The notes under the pieces are model-generated. The model ran no database searches. It worked only from the letters and a program-made list of their open reading frames with translations, and was not told the DNA's origin. A stretch of DNA of 64,000 bases from contig NZ_CP027707.1 of NCBI RefSeq assembly GCF_003850345.1, positions 7,001,156 to 7,065,155 on the forward strand. Direction: 5' to 3'. The position numbers and the translations under genes are program-made. Positions 1 to 8,606 of the stretch are shown one piece after another; positions within the stretch are counted from its first letter, which is position 1, and each line of letters begins with the position of its first letter. Source of the stretch: Pseudomonas chlororaphis subsp. piscium (GTDB taxonomy: Bacteria; Pseudomonadota; Gammaproteobacteria; Pseudomonadales; Pseudomonadaceae).

Positions 1-1281
1 CGTTTTCGCGGCAACTTTTTCGTCAACAGCTACGTCAAGGCACGCTTCCTCAGCCACGACCCGGCGCGGGTGGCCTCCTATGACAGCGACCCGCTGATCA
101 CCAAGGCGATCTCGGTGAACGTTCTGCTCGGCCTCTACGAAGCCGCCGAACGGGTGGTCGCCGACGCCCAGGCGATCCAGGTGCCGACCCAGCTGTTGAT
201 CTCCGGCGCCGACTTCGTCGTCCATCGCCAACCTCAGGAGCAGTTCTTCGAACGCCTGGGCAGCCTGCACAAGGAAAAACACATCCTGCCGGGCTTCTTC
301 CACGACACCCTCGGCGAGAAGGCCCGGGCCCCGGCCGTCGCCAGCGTCCGGCGCTTCATCCTGCAGAACTTCGCGCGGCCGCTGAACCGCCCTTCCCTGC
401 TCGACGCCGACCGCCTGGGCCTGACCTGCGCCGAATCCGAGGCACTGGCGGCGCCCCTGCCACGCAATTCCCTGCGCGACCTCTACTGGCGCATGACCCG
501 CGCCAGCATGCGCCTGGGCAGCCAGCTCTCGGCCGGGGTCAAGCTGGGTTTCGACACCGGTTTCGACTCCGGCAGCACCCTGGACTACGTGTACCGCAAC
601 CAAGCGACCGGCACTTCGGCCCTGGGCCGGATGATCGACCGCAACTACCTGGACTCCATCGGCTGGCGCGGCATTCGCCAACGCAAGCTGCATGTGGAAG
701 AACTGCTGCGCCTGGCCATGGAGAAATTGCGCGCCCAGCAGCGCGAAGTGCGCATCGTCGACATCGCCGCCGGCCACGGGCGCTACATTCTCGAAGCCTT
801 GCAGGGCGTCAGCCCGCTGCCGGAGTCGATCCTGCTGCGCGACTACAGCGATATCAACGTGCGCGACGGCAGCGCGCTGATCGCCGAGAAAGGCCTGGGC
901 CAGATCGCCCGCTTCGTCAAAGCCGACGCCTTCGACCGCAACGACCTCGCGGCCCTGGAGCCCAAGCCGACCCTGGCGGTGGTGTCCGGCCTGTACGAAC
1001 TGTTCGCCGACAACCAGATGGTCAGCGACTCCCTGGCGGGCCTGGCCGCCGCCGTGGAGCCTGGCGGCTATCTGGTCTACACCGGGCAGCCGTGGCATCC
1101 GCAGCTGGAGCTGATCGCCCGCGCCCTGACCAGCCACCGCGCGGGTCAGGCCTGGGTCATGCGCCGCCGGACCCAGGCCGAGATGGACCAACTGGTGGAG
1201 GCCGCGGGGTTCCGCCGGATCACCCTGCGCGTCGATCAGTGGGGCATTTTCAGCGTGTCGCTGGCGCAGCGGGTGCAATGA
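1..1281 (+). CDS. Alpha/beta hydrolase - SAM methyltransferase fusion, 5' end cut by window
   Basis: The reading frame is open from base 1, so the gene starts to the left and only its last 426 codons are present. The first ~120 residues look like the C-terminal part of an alpha/beta hydrolase: a conserved Asp in SGADFVV and the final catalytic His in LPGFFHDTLGE. A class I methyltransferase domain follows from about residue 210, with SAM motif I VDIAAGHGRYILEAL. This pairing is known in pseudomonads as a bifunctional hydrolase/methyltransferase next to phospholipid genes. The stop overlaps the start of the PAP2 gene (ATGATG), so it is the upstream partner in a coupled operon. Its role in modifying a lipid or lipid head group is inferred from context; substrates are unknown. 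Confidence 0.85.
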   Translation, partial: RFRGNFFVNSYVKARFLSHDPARVASYDSDPLITKAISVNVLLGLYEAAERVVADAQAIQVPTQLLISGADFVVHRQPQEQFFERLGSLHKEKHILPGFFHDTLGEKARAPAVASVRRFILQNFARPLNRPSLLDADRLGLTCAESEALAAPLPRNSLRDLYWRMTRASMRLGSQLSAGVKLGFDTGFDSGSTLDYVYRNQATGTSALGRMIDRNYLDSIGWRGIRQRKLHVEELLRLAMEKLRAQQREVRIVDIAAGHGRYILEALQGVSPLPESILLRDYSDINVRDGSALIAEKGLGQIARFVKADAFDRNDLAALEPKPTLAVVSGLYELFADNQMVSDSLAGLAAAVEPGGYLVYTGQPWHPQLELIARALTSHRAGQAWVMRRRTQAEMDQLVEAAGFRRITLRVDQWGIFSVSLAQRVQ

Positions 1282-2624
1282 TGACTGCCGCCGCGACATA
1301 CACTCGCGAGCCCGGCCTGCTGAAACCCGCGGTGCTCTGGCTGTTGCTGCTGGCGCCGCTGTTTTTCGGCACCTATGGCTTCGCCACCTGGGTCACTTCG
1401 CAGCGGGCCGAGGTCGGCAGCCTGGTGTTCGACTGGGAACAGCAGATGCCGTTCTGGGCCTGGAGCATCGTGCCCTACTGGTCGATCGACCTGCTGTACG
1501 GCTTTTCCCTGCTGCTGCCCACCAGCCGCGAAGAACTCAAGCGCCATGCCTTGCGCCTGCTGACCGCGCAAGTCATCGCCGTCAGCTGCTTTCTACTCTG
1601 GCCGTTGCGCTTCACCTTCCAGCGGCCGGAGCTGGATGGCCTGTTCGGCTGGCTGTTCGACGTGCTGGCCGGCTTCGACAAGCCGTTCAACCAGGCGCCG
1701 TCGCTGCACATCGCGCTGCTGGTGGTGTTGTGGGTCTGCTACGCGCGGCATGTCCAGGGTATCTGGCGCTGGTTGGTGCACGGCTGGTTCGCGCTGATCG
1801 GCGTGTCGGTGCTGACCACTTATCAACACCACTTTATCGACCTGCCCACAGGCGCCCTGGCCGGCTGGCTGTGTGTCTGGCTGTGGCCGCTGGACCGCCC
1901 CGGCCTGTTGCAGAACCTGCGCCTGGCCCGCGATCGCCAGCGCTGGCGCCTGGCGTTGTTCTATGCCCTGGGCGCCGCGGCGCTTGCCGTCCCGGCCTTG
2001 GCCTTCGTCGGTGCCTGGCTGTGGTTGCTGTGGCCGGCGGTGGCGCTGCTGCTGGTGGCGCTGAACTACGGGTTGTTCGACGCCAAGGGGTTCCAGAAAG
2101 GCGCGGACGGCCGCCTTAGCAACGCCACGCACTGGCTACTGGCTCCTTACCTGGCGGCGGCCTGGCTCAACTCCCGGCTGTGGACACGCAAGCATCCACA
2201 GCCCGACGAGGTTGTGGATAACGTCTGGCTGGGGCGCATTCCGACCCCGGGCGAGTTGCAGGACAGCCCGTTCAGCGCGGTGGTCGACCTGTGCGCCGAG
2301 CTGCCGGTGGACGGCCGCCACCTGGCCTATCGCTGTGTGCCGGTGCTCGACCTGACCGCCCCCACCACCGAGCAATGCCGCGAGGCCGCGCAAGCCATCG
2401 AAAGCCTGCGCGAGCACGCGCCGCTGCTGGTCTGCTGCGCCCTGGGCTATTCGCGCAGCGCCACCGCCGTGGCCGCCTGGCTGTTGCACACAGGCCGCGC
2501 CGCCAGCGTCGATGCGGCCATCGTGCAGATCCGCCGCGCGCGCCCGCAGATCGTCCTGCAACCCGCACACCGCCGGGCTCTGGAGCCTTTATCCACAGCC
2601 CAGGGGAAGGTGCATGGCCACTGA
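1278..2624 (+). CDS. PAP2-type membrane phosphatase fused to a dual-specificity phosphatase domain
   Basis: A 448-residue protein. ATG at 1278 (or 1281) overlaps the stop of the upstream gene. The N-terminal ~330 residues are a multi-pass membrane domain with PAP2-like signatures (APSLHIALL, then HHFIDLPTG), as in phospholipid phosphatases and Aur1-like enzymes. The C-terminal ~120 residues, beginning near NVWLGRIP, are a cytoplasmic dual-specificity (tyrosine) phosphatase domain with the CX5R loop CALGYSR. The residue before the catalytic Cys is Cys where the family usually has His. Together with the neighbouring acyltransferase and cytidylyltransferase it probably dephosphorylates a phospholipid intermediate such as a phosphatidyl-X-phosphate. 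That is inference from family and context. Confidence 0.85.
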   Translation: MMTAAATYTREPGLLKPAVLWLLLLAPLFFGTYGFATWVTSQRAEVGSLVFDWEQQMPFWAWSIVPYWSIDLLYGFSLLLPTSREELKRHALRLLTAQVIAVSCFLLWPLRFTFQRPELDGLFGWLFDVLAGFDKPFNQAPSLHIALLVVLWVCYARHVQGIWRWLVHGWFALIGVSVLTTYQHHFIDLPTGALAGWLCVWLWPLDRPGLLQNLRLARDRQRWRLALFYALGAAALAVPALAFVGAWLWLLWPAVALLLVALNYGLFDAKGFQKGADGRLSNATHWLLAPYLAAAWLNSRLWTRKHPQPDEVVDNVWLGRIPTPGELQDSPFSAVVDLCAELPVDGRHLAYRCVPVLDLTAPTTEQCREAAQAIESLREHAPLLVCCALGYSRSATAVAAWLLHTGRAASVDAAIVQIRRARPQIVLQPAHRRALEPLSTAQGKVHGH

Positions 2625-3069
2625 TATGGAACTGCACGCGGTAGCAAGCCTGTTGCGCCGCGGGCATTCGCTGGACCTGTTATCCACAGGCCTGAGCCTG
2701 CTTGGCGCCCTGCTCGGCCTCGGCCAGTGGCTGCTCGGCGTGTCCGCCCCCTGGGCCATCGCCCTGAGCGTTGCCCTGCTGGTCCTGGGATTGCTGCAAA
2801 AGTACTGGGCGCTGCGGGTGGCCTTCGATGCCGAGCTGTTCCAACGGGTGGCGGACAGCCCACTGCCCCTGGCCGAACGCAGCGCCGCCCTGGACCAGGC
2901 GCTGAGCGCCCTCGGCCTGCAACCGGCGAACGCCGGCGGCCGCCCGTGGCAGCAACGCAGCCGCGGCGCCCTCGACCTGTTGCGTCGCCAGGCCTGGCTG
3001 CTGGCGGCACAAGTACTGCTGACACTGGGCTTCATCCTGGCCAGCCCCTGGCTGGCCATCGCCGGATAA
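2614..3069 (+). CDS. Small hypothetical membrane protein
   Basis: A 151-residue protein. The ATG at 2614 lies 8 nt after AGGGGAAGG and overlaps the 3' end of the phosphatase gene by 11 bp. I see two hydrophobic segments near residues 20-60 (LLSTGLSLLGALLGL and IALSVALLVLGLL) and one at the C terminus (LLAAQVLLTLGFILASPWLA). The middle is soluble and Ala/Arg-rich. I recognise no catalytic motif. Its place between the phosphatase and the acyltransferase suggests an accessory membrane component of the lipid pathway. Two perfect DnaA boxes lie at 2589-2597 and 2680-2688. Confidence 0.75.
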   Translation: MATDMELHAVASLLRRGHSLDLLSTGLSLLGALLGLGQWLLGVSAPWAIALSVALLVLGLLQKYWALRVAFDAELFQRVADSPLPLAERSAALDQALSALGLQPANAGGRPWQQRSRGALDLLRRQAWLLAAQVLLTLGFILASPWLAIAG

Positions 3070-3078
3070 GGAATTCTC

Positions 3079-3702
3079 ATGCTCGAACCCCTGGTCGCTA
3101 CCCTCATCACCTCCGCCGCCCGCACCATCACCGGGGCGCGCAGCCTGTGGCTCGGTTGCGGGCCGCAGGCGGTGCAACGCATCTACTTCGCCAACCACAG
3201 CAGCCACGGCGACTTCGTGCTGCTCTGGGCCTCGCTGCCGCCCGCGCTGCGCAAGGTGACGCGGCCGGTGGCCGGCGCCGATTACTGGCAAACCCGCCCG
3301 CTGCGCCGCTACATCATCAACCGCGTGTTCAACGGCGTACTGATCGATCGCGAGCGCAAGGAGCCTGTGGATAACCCCTTGCAGCCGATGCTCGACGCCC
3401 TGGCCAGCGGCGATTCGCTGATCATCTTCCCCGAAGGCACGCGCAACCTGGAGGAGGAAGGCCTGCTGCCGTTCAAGAGCGGTATCTACCACCTGGCGAA
3501 AAGTTACCCACAGGCCCAGGTGATTCCGGTGTGGATCGCCAACCTCAACCGCGTGATGCCCAAGGGCCGTTTCCTGCCCCTGCCGCTGTTGTGCACCACC
3601 AGCTTCGGCGCGCCGCTGTCCCTCGAAGACGGCGAAAGCAAAGAGCAATTCCTCGAACGCAGCCGCGCAGCGCTGCTGGCCATGGCCCCGGAGCATTCTT
3701 GA
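3079..3702 (+). CDS. 1-acyl-sn-glycerol-3-phosphate acyltransferase-like protein
   Basis: A 207-residue PlsC-family acyltransferase. It has the catalytic HX4D box (HSSHGD, about residue 39) and the glycerol-phosphate-binding FPEGTRN box (about residue 121). The family transfers an acyl group to lysophosphatidic acid to make phosphatidic acid at the inner membrane. The protein is shorter than PlsC and lacks a clear N-terminal anchor. ATG 3079 follows AAGGAA. Being next to a CdsA-type gene, it probably makes the phosphatidic acid used by a dedicated CDP-diacylglycerol branch rather than serving as the housekeeping plsC; that is inference. Confidence 0.87.
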   Translation: MLEPLVATLITSAARTITGARSLWLGCGPQAVQRIYFANHSSHGDFVLLWASLPPALRKVTRPVAGADYWQTRPLRRYIINRVFNGVLIDRERKEPVDNPLQPMLDALASGDSLIIFPEGTRNLEEEGLLPFKSGIYHLAKSYPQAQVIPVWIANLNRVMPKGRFLPLPLLCTTSFGAPLSLEDGESKEQFLERSRAALLAMAPEHS

Positions 3703-3703
3703 G

Positions 3704-4636
3704 ATGGATAGGCAAACCCTGATGTTGTTCGGCGGGATCGGCGCGGTACTGGTGCTGGCCTCGCTGATCGGTTTTCTGCTCAAGCTGCGCACCCGTGGCG
3801 CGCCGAGCTCGGTGATCGACAACCTCAACGCACGCATCAACGCCTGGTGGGTGATGGTGCTGGTGATCGGCATCGCCTTCTGGCTCGGCACCAGCGCGGT
3901 GATCCTGCTGTTCTACGCGGTGTCCTTCTACGCCCTGCGCGAGTTCCTGACCCTGATGCCGACCCGGCGCAGCGACTACCCGGCGCTGGTGGCGGCGTTC
4001 TACCTGGCCCTGCCCCTGCAATACCTGCTGATCTACTTCGACTGGTACGGGCTGTTCTCGATCTTCATCCCGGTCTATGTGTTCCTGCTGCTGCCGATCC
4101 TGGCGTCCCTGGGGGGCGACAGCACGCATTTCCTCGAGCGCGCGTCCAAGGTCCAGTGGGGGCTGATGATCGCGGTGTTCTGCGTGTCGTTCGTGCCGGC
4201 ACTGCTGACCCTGGATATCGCCGGCTACGAAGGGCGCAACCTGCTGCTGATCGCCTACCTGGTGATCGTGGTGCAGATGTCTGACGTGTTGCAGTACGTC
4301 TGTGGAAAACTCTTCGGCAAACGCAAGATCGCCCCGCGGCTGTCGCCGTCCAAGACCGTGGAAGGTTTTGTCGGCGGCATCCTGCTGGCCTCGCTGATCG
4401 GCGGCGCGCTGTGGTGGATCACCCCGTTCACTATCTGGCAGTCGTTCCTGATCGCCCTGCTGATCAACCTGCTGGGCTTTGCTGGCGGCATCGTCATGTC
4501 GGCGATCAAGCGCGACCGCGGGGTGAAGGACTGGGGCCACATGATCGAAGGCCACGGCGGCATGCTCGACCGCCTGGACTCGGTGTGTTTCGCCGCGCCG
4601 ATCTTCTTCCACCTCGTACGCTACTGGTGGACCTGA
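3704..4636 (+). CDS. Phosphatidate cytidylyltransferase (CdsA family)
   Basis: A 310-residue multi-pass membrane protein that would make CDP-diacylglycerol from CTP and phosphatidate. The C-terminal CdsA signature is complete (KRDRGVKDWG followed by EGHGGMLDRLD, about residues 268-289), preceded by SPSKTVEGFVGG. ATG 3704 lies one base after the acyltransferase stop. The housekeeping cdsA of pseudomonads sits with uppS and dxr, so this is probably a second copy tied to this lipid operon. It is the last gene before a REP pair. Confidence 0.9.
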   Translation: MDRQTLMLFGGIGAVLVLASLIGFLLKLRTRGAPSSVIDNLNARINAWWVMVLVIGIAFWLGTSAVILLFYAVSFYALREFLTLMPTRRSDYPALVAAFYLALPLQYLLIYFDWYGLFSIFIPVYVFLLLPILASLGGDSTHFLERASKVQWGLMIAVFCVSFVPALLTLDIAGYEGRNLLLIAYLVIVVQMSDVLQYVCGKLFGKRKIAPRLSPSKTVEGFVGGILLASLIGGALWWITPFTIWQSFLIALLINLLGFAGGIVMSAIKRDRGVKDWGHMIEGHGGMLDRLDSVCFAAPIFFHLVRYWWT

Positions 4637-4657
4637 ACACCCCGCCCCCTCTTCTTC

Positions 4658-4746
4658 TGTAGGAGCGAAGCTTGCTCGCGATGCAGCCAACGCGGTTCAA
4701 CAGCAGGACCGCGTCGATACCATCGCGAGCAAGCTTCGCTCCTACA
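4658..4746. repeat. REP palindrome pair (GAAGCTTGCTCGCG type)
   Basis: Two inverted copies of a 25-base element, at 4658-4682 and 4722-4746, with a 39-bp spacer. The core AGCGAAGCTTGCTCGCGA is the common REP family of the P. fluorescens group. It separates the lipid operon from the lpd gene and may act as a transcription boundary. Confidence 0.85.
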
Positions 4747-4857
4747 GGGGATGCGAACTCCTGCTTGACCGTCCGCCCTCCGCACGCTCATATTACGGTC
4801 ATAATTTTTTGCTCGACTACCTTTAAAGCCCTTCCTTCCGATTGCAGGAGAACAGCC

Positions 4858-6258
4858 ATGAGCAGCTACGACGTCGTCATCCTCGGTGGGGGTCCCGGTG
4901 GCTACAACGCCGCCATTCGCGCCGGCCAGCTGGGGCTCAAGGCCGCCTGTGTCGAAGGTCGCGCCACCCTCGGCGGCACCTGCCTGAACGTCGGCTGCAT
5001 GCCGTCCAAGGCCTTGCTGCACGCCTCGGAGCTGTACGACGCGGCCATGGGCAAGGAATTCGCCGAACTGGGCATCGAGGTCAAACCCAGCCTCAACCTG
5101 GCCCAGATGATGAAGCAGAAGGACGACAGCGTGACGGGCCTGACCAAGGGCATCGAGTTCCTGTTGCGCAAGAACAAGGTCGACTGGATCAAGGGCTGGG
5201 GCCATATCGACGGCCCGGGCCAGGTCACGGTGACCGACAGCGCCGGGGGCAAGACCCGGTTGCAGGCCAAGGACATCGTGATCGCCACCGGCTCCGAACC
5301 GACCCCGTTGCCCGGGGTGGAGATCGATAACCGGCGCATCCTCGACTCCACCGGCGCGTTGTCCCTCAGCGAAGTGCCCAGGCACCTGGTGGTGATCGGC
5401 GCCGGGGTGATCGGCCTGGAGCTGGGTTCGGTCTGGCGGCGCCTGGGCGCCCAGGTGACCGTGGTCGAGTACCTGGACCGCATCTGCCCCGGCGTCGATG
5501 GCGAAGCGGGCAAGACCCTGCAACGGGCCTTGGGCAAACAGGGGATCGCCTTCAAGCTCGGCACCAAGGTCAGCAGCGCCAGCACCTCGGCCAACGGTGT
5601 GCAGTTGAGTATCGAGCCGGCAGCGGGCGGCACCGCGCAACTGCTGGAAGCCGACTACGTGCTGGTGGCCATCGGGCGCCGGCCATATACCCAGGGCCTG
5701 GGCCTGAAGAACGTCGGCCTGGGCACCGACTCGCGCGGCATGCTCGCCAACCGCCAGCACCGCACCGAGGCCCCCGGCGTGTGGGTGATTGGCGACGTCA
5801 CGTCCGGGCCGATGCTCGCCCACAAGGCCGAGGACGAGGCCATGGCCTGTATCGAGCAGATCGTCGGCAAGGCCGGTGAAGTGAACTACGGCCTGATCCC
5901 CAGTGTGATCTACACCAAACCGGAGCTGGCCAGCGTCGGCAAGACCGAAGAGCAGCTCAAGGCCGAGGGCCGGGCCTACAAGGTCGGCAAGTTCCCTTTC
6001 ACGGCCAACAGCCGGGCCAAGATCAACCACGAGACCGAAGGTTTCGCCAAGGTCCTGGCGGACGCGCAGACCGATGAAATCCTCGGCGTGCATCTGGTCG
6101 GCCCGAGCGTCAGCGAAATGATCGGCGAATACTGCGTGGCCATGGAGTTTTCCGCCTCGGCCGAAGATATCGCCCTGACCTGCCACCCGCACCCGACCCG
6201 CTCCGAGGCGTTGCGCCAGGCGGCGATGGATGTCGAGGGGATGGCGACGCAGATGTAA
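4858..6258 (+). CDS. lpd: Dihydrolipoyl dehydrogenase (Lpd3-like)
   Basis: A 466-residue FAD-dependent disulfide oxidoreductase. It has the N-terminal FAD-binding GGGPGG (10-15), the redox pair Cys42/Cys47 in GGTCLNVGCMPSK, an NAD-binding GAGVIGLELG near 180, and the C-terminal His-Glu dyad in HPHPTRSE. It oxidises protein-bound dihydrolipoamide using NAD+. It closely matches what I recall of P. aeruginosa Lpd3 rather than the LpdG/LpdV forms encoded with 2-oxoacid dehydrogenases. The ATG at 4858 follows AGGAGAA. It stands alone between two REP pairs, so its partner complex is not evident here. Confidence 0.93.
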   Translation: MSSYDVVILGGGPGGYNAAIRAGQLGLKAACVEGRATLGGTCLNVGCMPSKALLHASELYDAAMGKEFAELGIEVKPSLNLAQMMKQKDDSVTGLTKGIEFLLRKNKVDWIKGWGHIDGPGQVTVTDSAGGKTRLQAKDIVIATGSEPTPLPGVEIDNRRILDSTGALSLSEVPRHLVVIGAGVIGLELGSVWRRLGAQVTVVEYLDRICPGVDGEAGKTLQRALGKQGIAFKLGTKVSSASTSANGVQLSIEPAAGGTAQLLEADYVLVAIGRRPYTQGLGLKNVGLGTDSRGMLANRQHRTEAPGVWVIGDVTSGPMLAHKAEDEAMACIEQIVGKAGEVNYGLIPSVIYTKPELASVGKTEEQLKAEGRAYKVGKFPFTANSRAKINHETEGFAKVLADAQTDEILGVHLVGPSVSEMIGEYCVAMEFSASAEDIALTCHPHPTRSEALRQAAMDVEGMATQM

Positions 6259-6261
6259 ATC

Positions 6262-6378
6262 CTGTAGCCGCTGCCGCAGGCTGCGATCGCGACCGAAGGG
6301 CGCGCAAACTCTCAAGATCGCTGAAGGCCTTCGGCCTTATCGTCCGAACGCGGCCCGAGCCTGCGGCAGCGGCTACAG
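6262..6378. repeat. REP palindrome pair (GTAGCCGCTGCCGCAGGC type)
   Basis: Inverted arms CTGTAGCCGCTGCCGCAGGC at 6262-6281 and its reverse complement ending at 6378. The interior contains further self-complementary sequence (GAAGGCCTTCGGCCTT). It is the same family as 7637-7752 and a different family from 4658-4746. It lies between the convergent lpd and lrp-like genes and may serve as a bidirectional terminator. Confidence 0.85.
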
Positions 6379-6387
6379 ATAATCGCT

Positions 6388-6870
6388 TCAGGCCGGCAAA
6401 TGCCCCAGCGGCAGCGCCCCCGGGGTTTTCACCGTGTGGATCGCGAAGTTGCTGCGGATATCGCTGACGCCCGGCAGCTTCAGCAGGCTGCCAGTGAGGA
6501 AGCGGTCGTAGGCCCGCAAATCCGGCACCACCACTTGCAGCAGAAAGTCCGACTCGCCGGACACCAGGAACGCCGAAAGCACCTCCGGCAGCGCCGTCAC
6601 CGCCTTGTGGAAGGCTTCGGAATGCTCGTCGGTGTGCCGCTCGACCTTGACCCCGACGAACACCGTCAGCCCCAGGCCCACTTCATCGCGATCGAGGTTG
6701 GCCTGGTAGCCGCGAATCACCCCGGCTTCTTCCAGCATCCGTACCCGACGCAGGCAAGGTGAAGGAGACAGTCCGATCTCCTCCGCCAGTTGCACGTTGC
6801 TCAGGCGGCCGTCGCGCTGCAGGGCGGCGAGAATCTTGCGGTCGTAGGCGTCCAGTTTCATCTTTGGCAT
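6388..6870 (-). CDS. Lrp/AsnC family transcriptional regulator
   Basis: A 160-residue protein with an N-terminal winged helix-turn-helix (DRKILAALQRDGRLS to LSPSPCLRRVRMLEE, residues ~8-45) and a C-terminal RAM/AsnC ligand-binding domain (VPDLRAYDRFL). The family binds amino acids and controls their metabolism or export. It is divergent from the LysE-type exporter gene 137 bp away, so it probably controls that exporter in response to an amino acid. Start codons at 6870 and 6861 are both possible. Confidence 0.9.
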   Translation of the reverse strand: MPKMKLDAYDRKILAALQRDGRLSNVQLAEEIGLSPSPCLRRVRMLEEAGVIRGYQANLDRDEVGLGLTVFVGVKVERHTDEHSEAFHKAVTALPEVLSAFLVSGESDFLLQVVVPDLRAYDRFLTGSLLKLPGVSDIRSNFAIHTVKTPGALPLGHLPA

Positions 6871-7006
6871 TTTCCGATAGTCACTCCATGTCCAGGTGGA
6901 AGATTATGCCAATTTCCGCCTGCATGTTGGCTGACTACGCAAGCACCTGCCCTGCCCTTCGGCCCTAGACTTTGCCTACCGAATCGACAACGAAAGGGGT
7001 GGCAAG

Positions 7007-7633
7007 GTGGCACAACTGTGGATGTTTTTCCTGGCGCTGGCGGTGGTCTATCTGCTGCCCGGCCCCGACATGATCCTGCTGCTGCAAACCGGCGCCCGCC
7101 AGGGCAAGGGCCTGGCGCTGGCCACGGCGGTGGGCCTGGCGATCGCCCGGGGCTGCCATGTGGCGCTGGCGGCGCTGGGCCTGGCCACTCTGTTCAAGGC
7201 CGCGCCCTGGACCTTCGAGGTGGTGCGCCTGGGCGGGGCCGCGTACCTGTTGTGGCTCGGCGTGCAGTGCCTGCGGGCCAACTTGCTGCCCAGCCTGCAG
7301 GACGGCGAGGCCGTGAGCGCATTGCGCTGGCGCGAAGCGATCCGCCGCGGCCTGCTGACCAACCTGCTCAACCCCAAGGCGCTGCTGTTCTGCTCGGTGT
7401 TGCTGCCACAGTTCATCGACCCGCAGGCCGGCCCCGTGGCCGCGCAGTTCGCCAGCCTCGGTCTGCTGCTGGTCTTGGTGGGGTTGCTGTTCGACAGCGC
7501 CTACGCCCTGGCCGGCGCCTGGATCGGCCGCTGGCTGGCGCACAACCGCGCCGCCCAGCGGGTCCAGCAATGGCTGTTCGGCAGCCTGCTGATCGGCTTC
7601 GCCCTGCGCCTGACCTTCGTGCAACAGGCCTGA
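7007..7633 (+). CDS. LysE family amino-acid exporter
   Basis: A 208-residue inner-membrane protein with about six hydrophobic segments. It carries the LysE/RhtB N-terminal motif LPGPDMILLLQTGARQGKG (about residues 16-34) and NLLNPKALLF in the middle. The family exports amino acids or their derivatives using the proton motive force. It starts with GTG at 7007 after AAAGGGG. The divergent Lrp-type gene is its likely regulator. Substrate unknown. Confidence 0.9.
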   Translation: MAQLWMFFLALAVVYLLPGPDMILLLQTGARQGKGLALATAVGLAIARGCHVALAALGLATLFKAAPWTFEVVRLGGAAYLLWLGVQCLRANLLPSLQDGEAVSALRWREAIRRGLLTNLLNPKALLFCSVLLPQFIDPQAGPVAAQFASLGLLLVLVGLLFDSAYALAGAWIGRWLAHNRAAQRVQQWLFGSLLIGFALRLTFVQQA

Positions 7634-7636
7634 ACT

Positions 7637-7752
7637 CTGTAGCCGCTGCCGCAGGCTCGGGCCGCGTTCGGACGATCGCGACCGCAGGGCGCGCAAGGTC
7701 GCAAAATCGCTGAAGGTCTGCGGCCTTATCGCAGCCTGCGGCAGCGGCTACA
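7637..7752. repeat. REP palindrome pair (GTAGCCGCTGCCGCAGGC type)
   Basis: Inverted arms CTGTAGCCGCTGCCGCAGGC at the left and GCCTGCGGCAGCGGCTACA at the right, with interior GGTCTGCGGCCTTATCGCAG. Close copy of 6262-6378. It lies between the convergent lysE-like gene and the CPA accessory genes. Confidence 0.85.
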
Positions 7753-7781
7753 AAAGCCTGCGTCCTACCGCATTCGCCGGT

Positions 7782-8606
7782 TCAGGCCGGCTTGCGGGCA
7801 ATGATGACCTGGCTCTTGGCGACCACGGCGTCCAGCGCGTGCTTGATCTGCACCCCACGCGGCGAGTTGAGAATGGTCTGCCAGGTGTTCGCCCACTGGT
7901 CGAGCAATGGGTGGTCGGGGTTGCTGAACTCGACCTTGGCTTCCCAGAACAGCAGCATCCACATCGACCAGTAGAAGCCGTACTGGCTATGGCTGAGCAC
8001 TTCCAGCCCGGCGTCGCCGACCATCTGCTTGAACTGTTCTTCGCTGATGATGCGGATATGGTTGGGCTTCTGGAAATACTCGGGCGCGGCGATGTCCTTC
8101 TGCAGGTCCTCGGAGCTCGGGTGCGGCACGCTCAACAGGTACAGCGCGCCCGGCTGGCCGACCCGCACCAGCTCGGAGAGAAACTGCGCCGGATCGTCCA
8201 CATGCTCGATGACCTCGGTGGACACCACGCGGCTGGCGGTGCCGTCGGCGATCGGCAGCGGGTTGCAGTCGGTGACGTGGCATTCCACGCCGCGGGCCGG
8301 GGTATCGCTCAGACGCTGGCGCGTCGCCTCGACCTTGGCCGCATCGATGTCGGCAATGATGATCTTCGCCCCGCGCATCGCGCAGTAATGCACGTTGCCG
8401 CCGTCACCACAGCCGACATCCAGCAGGGTGTCCTCGGCCGTCACCGGAAAACCGGTGAACAACTCGCCGTTTTCCTGGTTGAACCAGCCGCTGAGCATGG
8501 CGTCCTGCAGGCCCAGCATGTACGGATCGACCTTGGCCGGCGGCGGTGTGTCGGGCGTTACGGCCGCAGGAGCGCTCGCCGTGAGTTTTTTCAGAAGGCT
8601 CAGCAT
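7782..8606 (-). CDS. SAM-dependent methyltransferase (CPA accessory; PA5459-like)
   Basis: A 274-residue class I methyltransferase with motif I LLDVGCGDGGNVHYC (about residues 62-76), acidic loop IIADIDAAK and EVIEHVDDP. It is the distal gene of a five-gene minus-strand set whose order (glycosyltransferase, glycosyltransferase, methyltransferase, acyltransferase, methyltransferase) matches PA5455-PA5459 beside the A-band LPS cluster in P. aeruginosa. That set is linked to common polysaccharide antigen synthesis and O-methylation. It is a paralogue of the methyltransferase at 9754-10641 (both share DAML.GWF and AEDTLLDVGCG). Its start overlaps the acyltransferase stop by 7 bp. A sugar O-methylation role is inferred. 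Confidence 0.85.
   Translation of the reverse strand: MLSLLKKLTASAPAAVTPDTPPPAKVDPYMLGLQDAMLSGWFNQENGELFTGFPVTAEDTLLDVGCGDGGNVHYCAMRGAKIIIADIDAAKVEATRQRLSDTPARGVECHVTDCNPLPIADGTASRVVSTEVIEHVDDPAQFLSELVRVGQPGALYLLSVPHPSSEDLQKDIAAPEYFQKPNHIRIISEEQFKQMVGDAGLEVLSHSQYGFYWSMWMLLFWEAKVEFSNPDHPLLDQWANTWQTILNSPRGVQIKHALDAVVAKSQVIIARKPA

Noticed and set aside
2680..3891. 400-codon antisense frame over the lipid operon
   Set aside because: Low-complexity Gln/His/Ala composition typical of antisense reading of GC-rich genes; the sense strand encodes PlsC and CdsA motifs.
4658..7752. CRISPR array suggested by repeated palindromes
   Set aside because: Copies are inverted pairs with variable spacing, in intergenic positions, and match REP elements; there are no cas genes.
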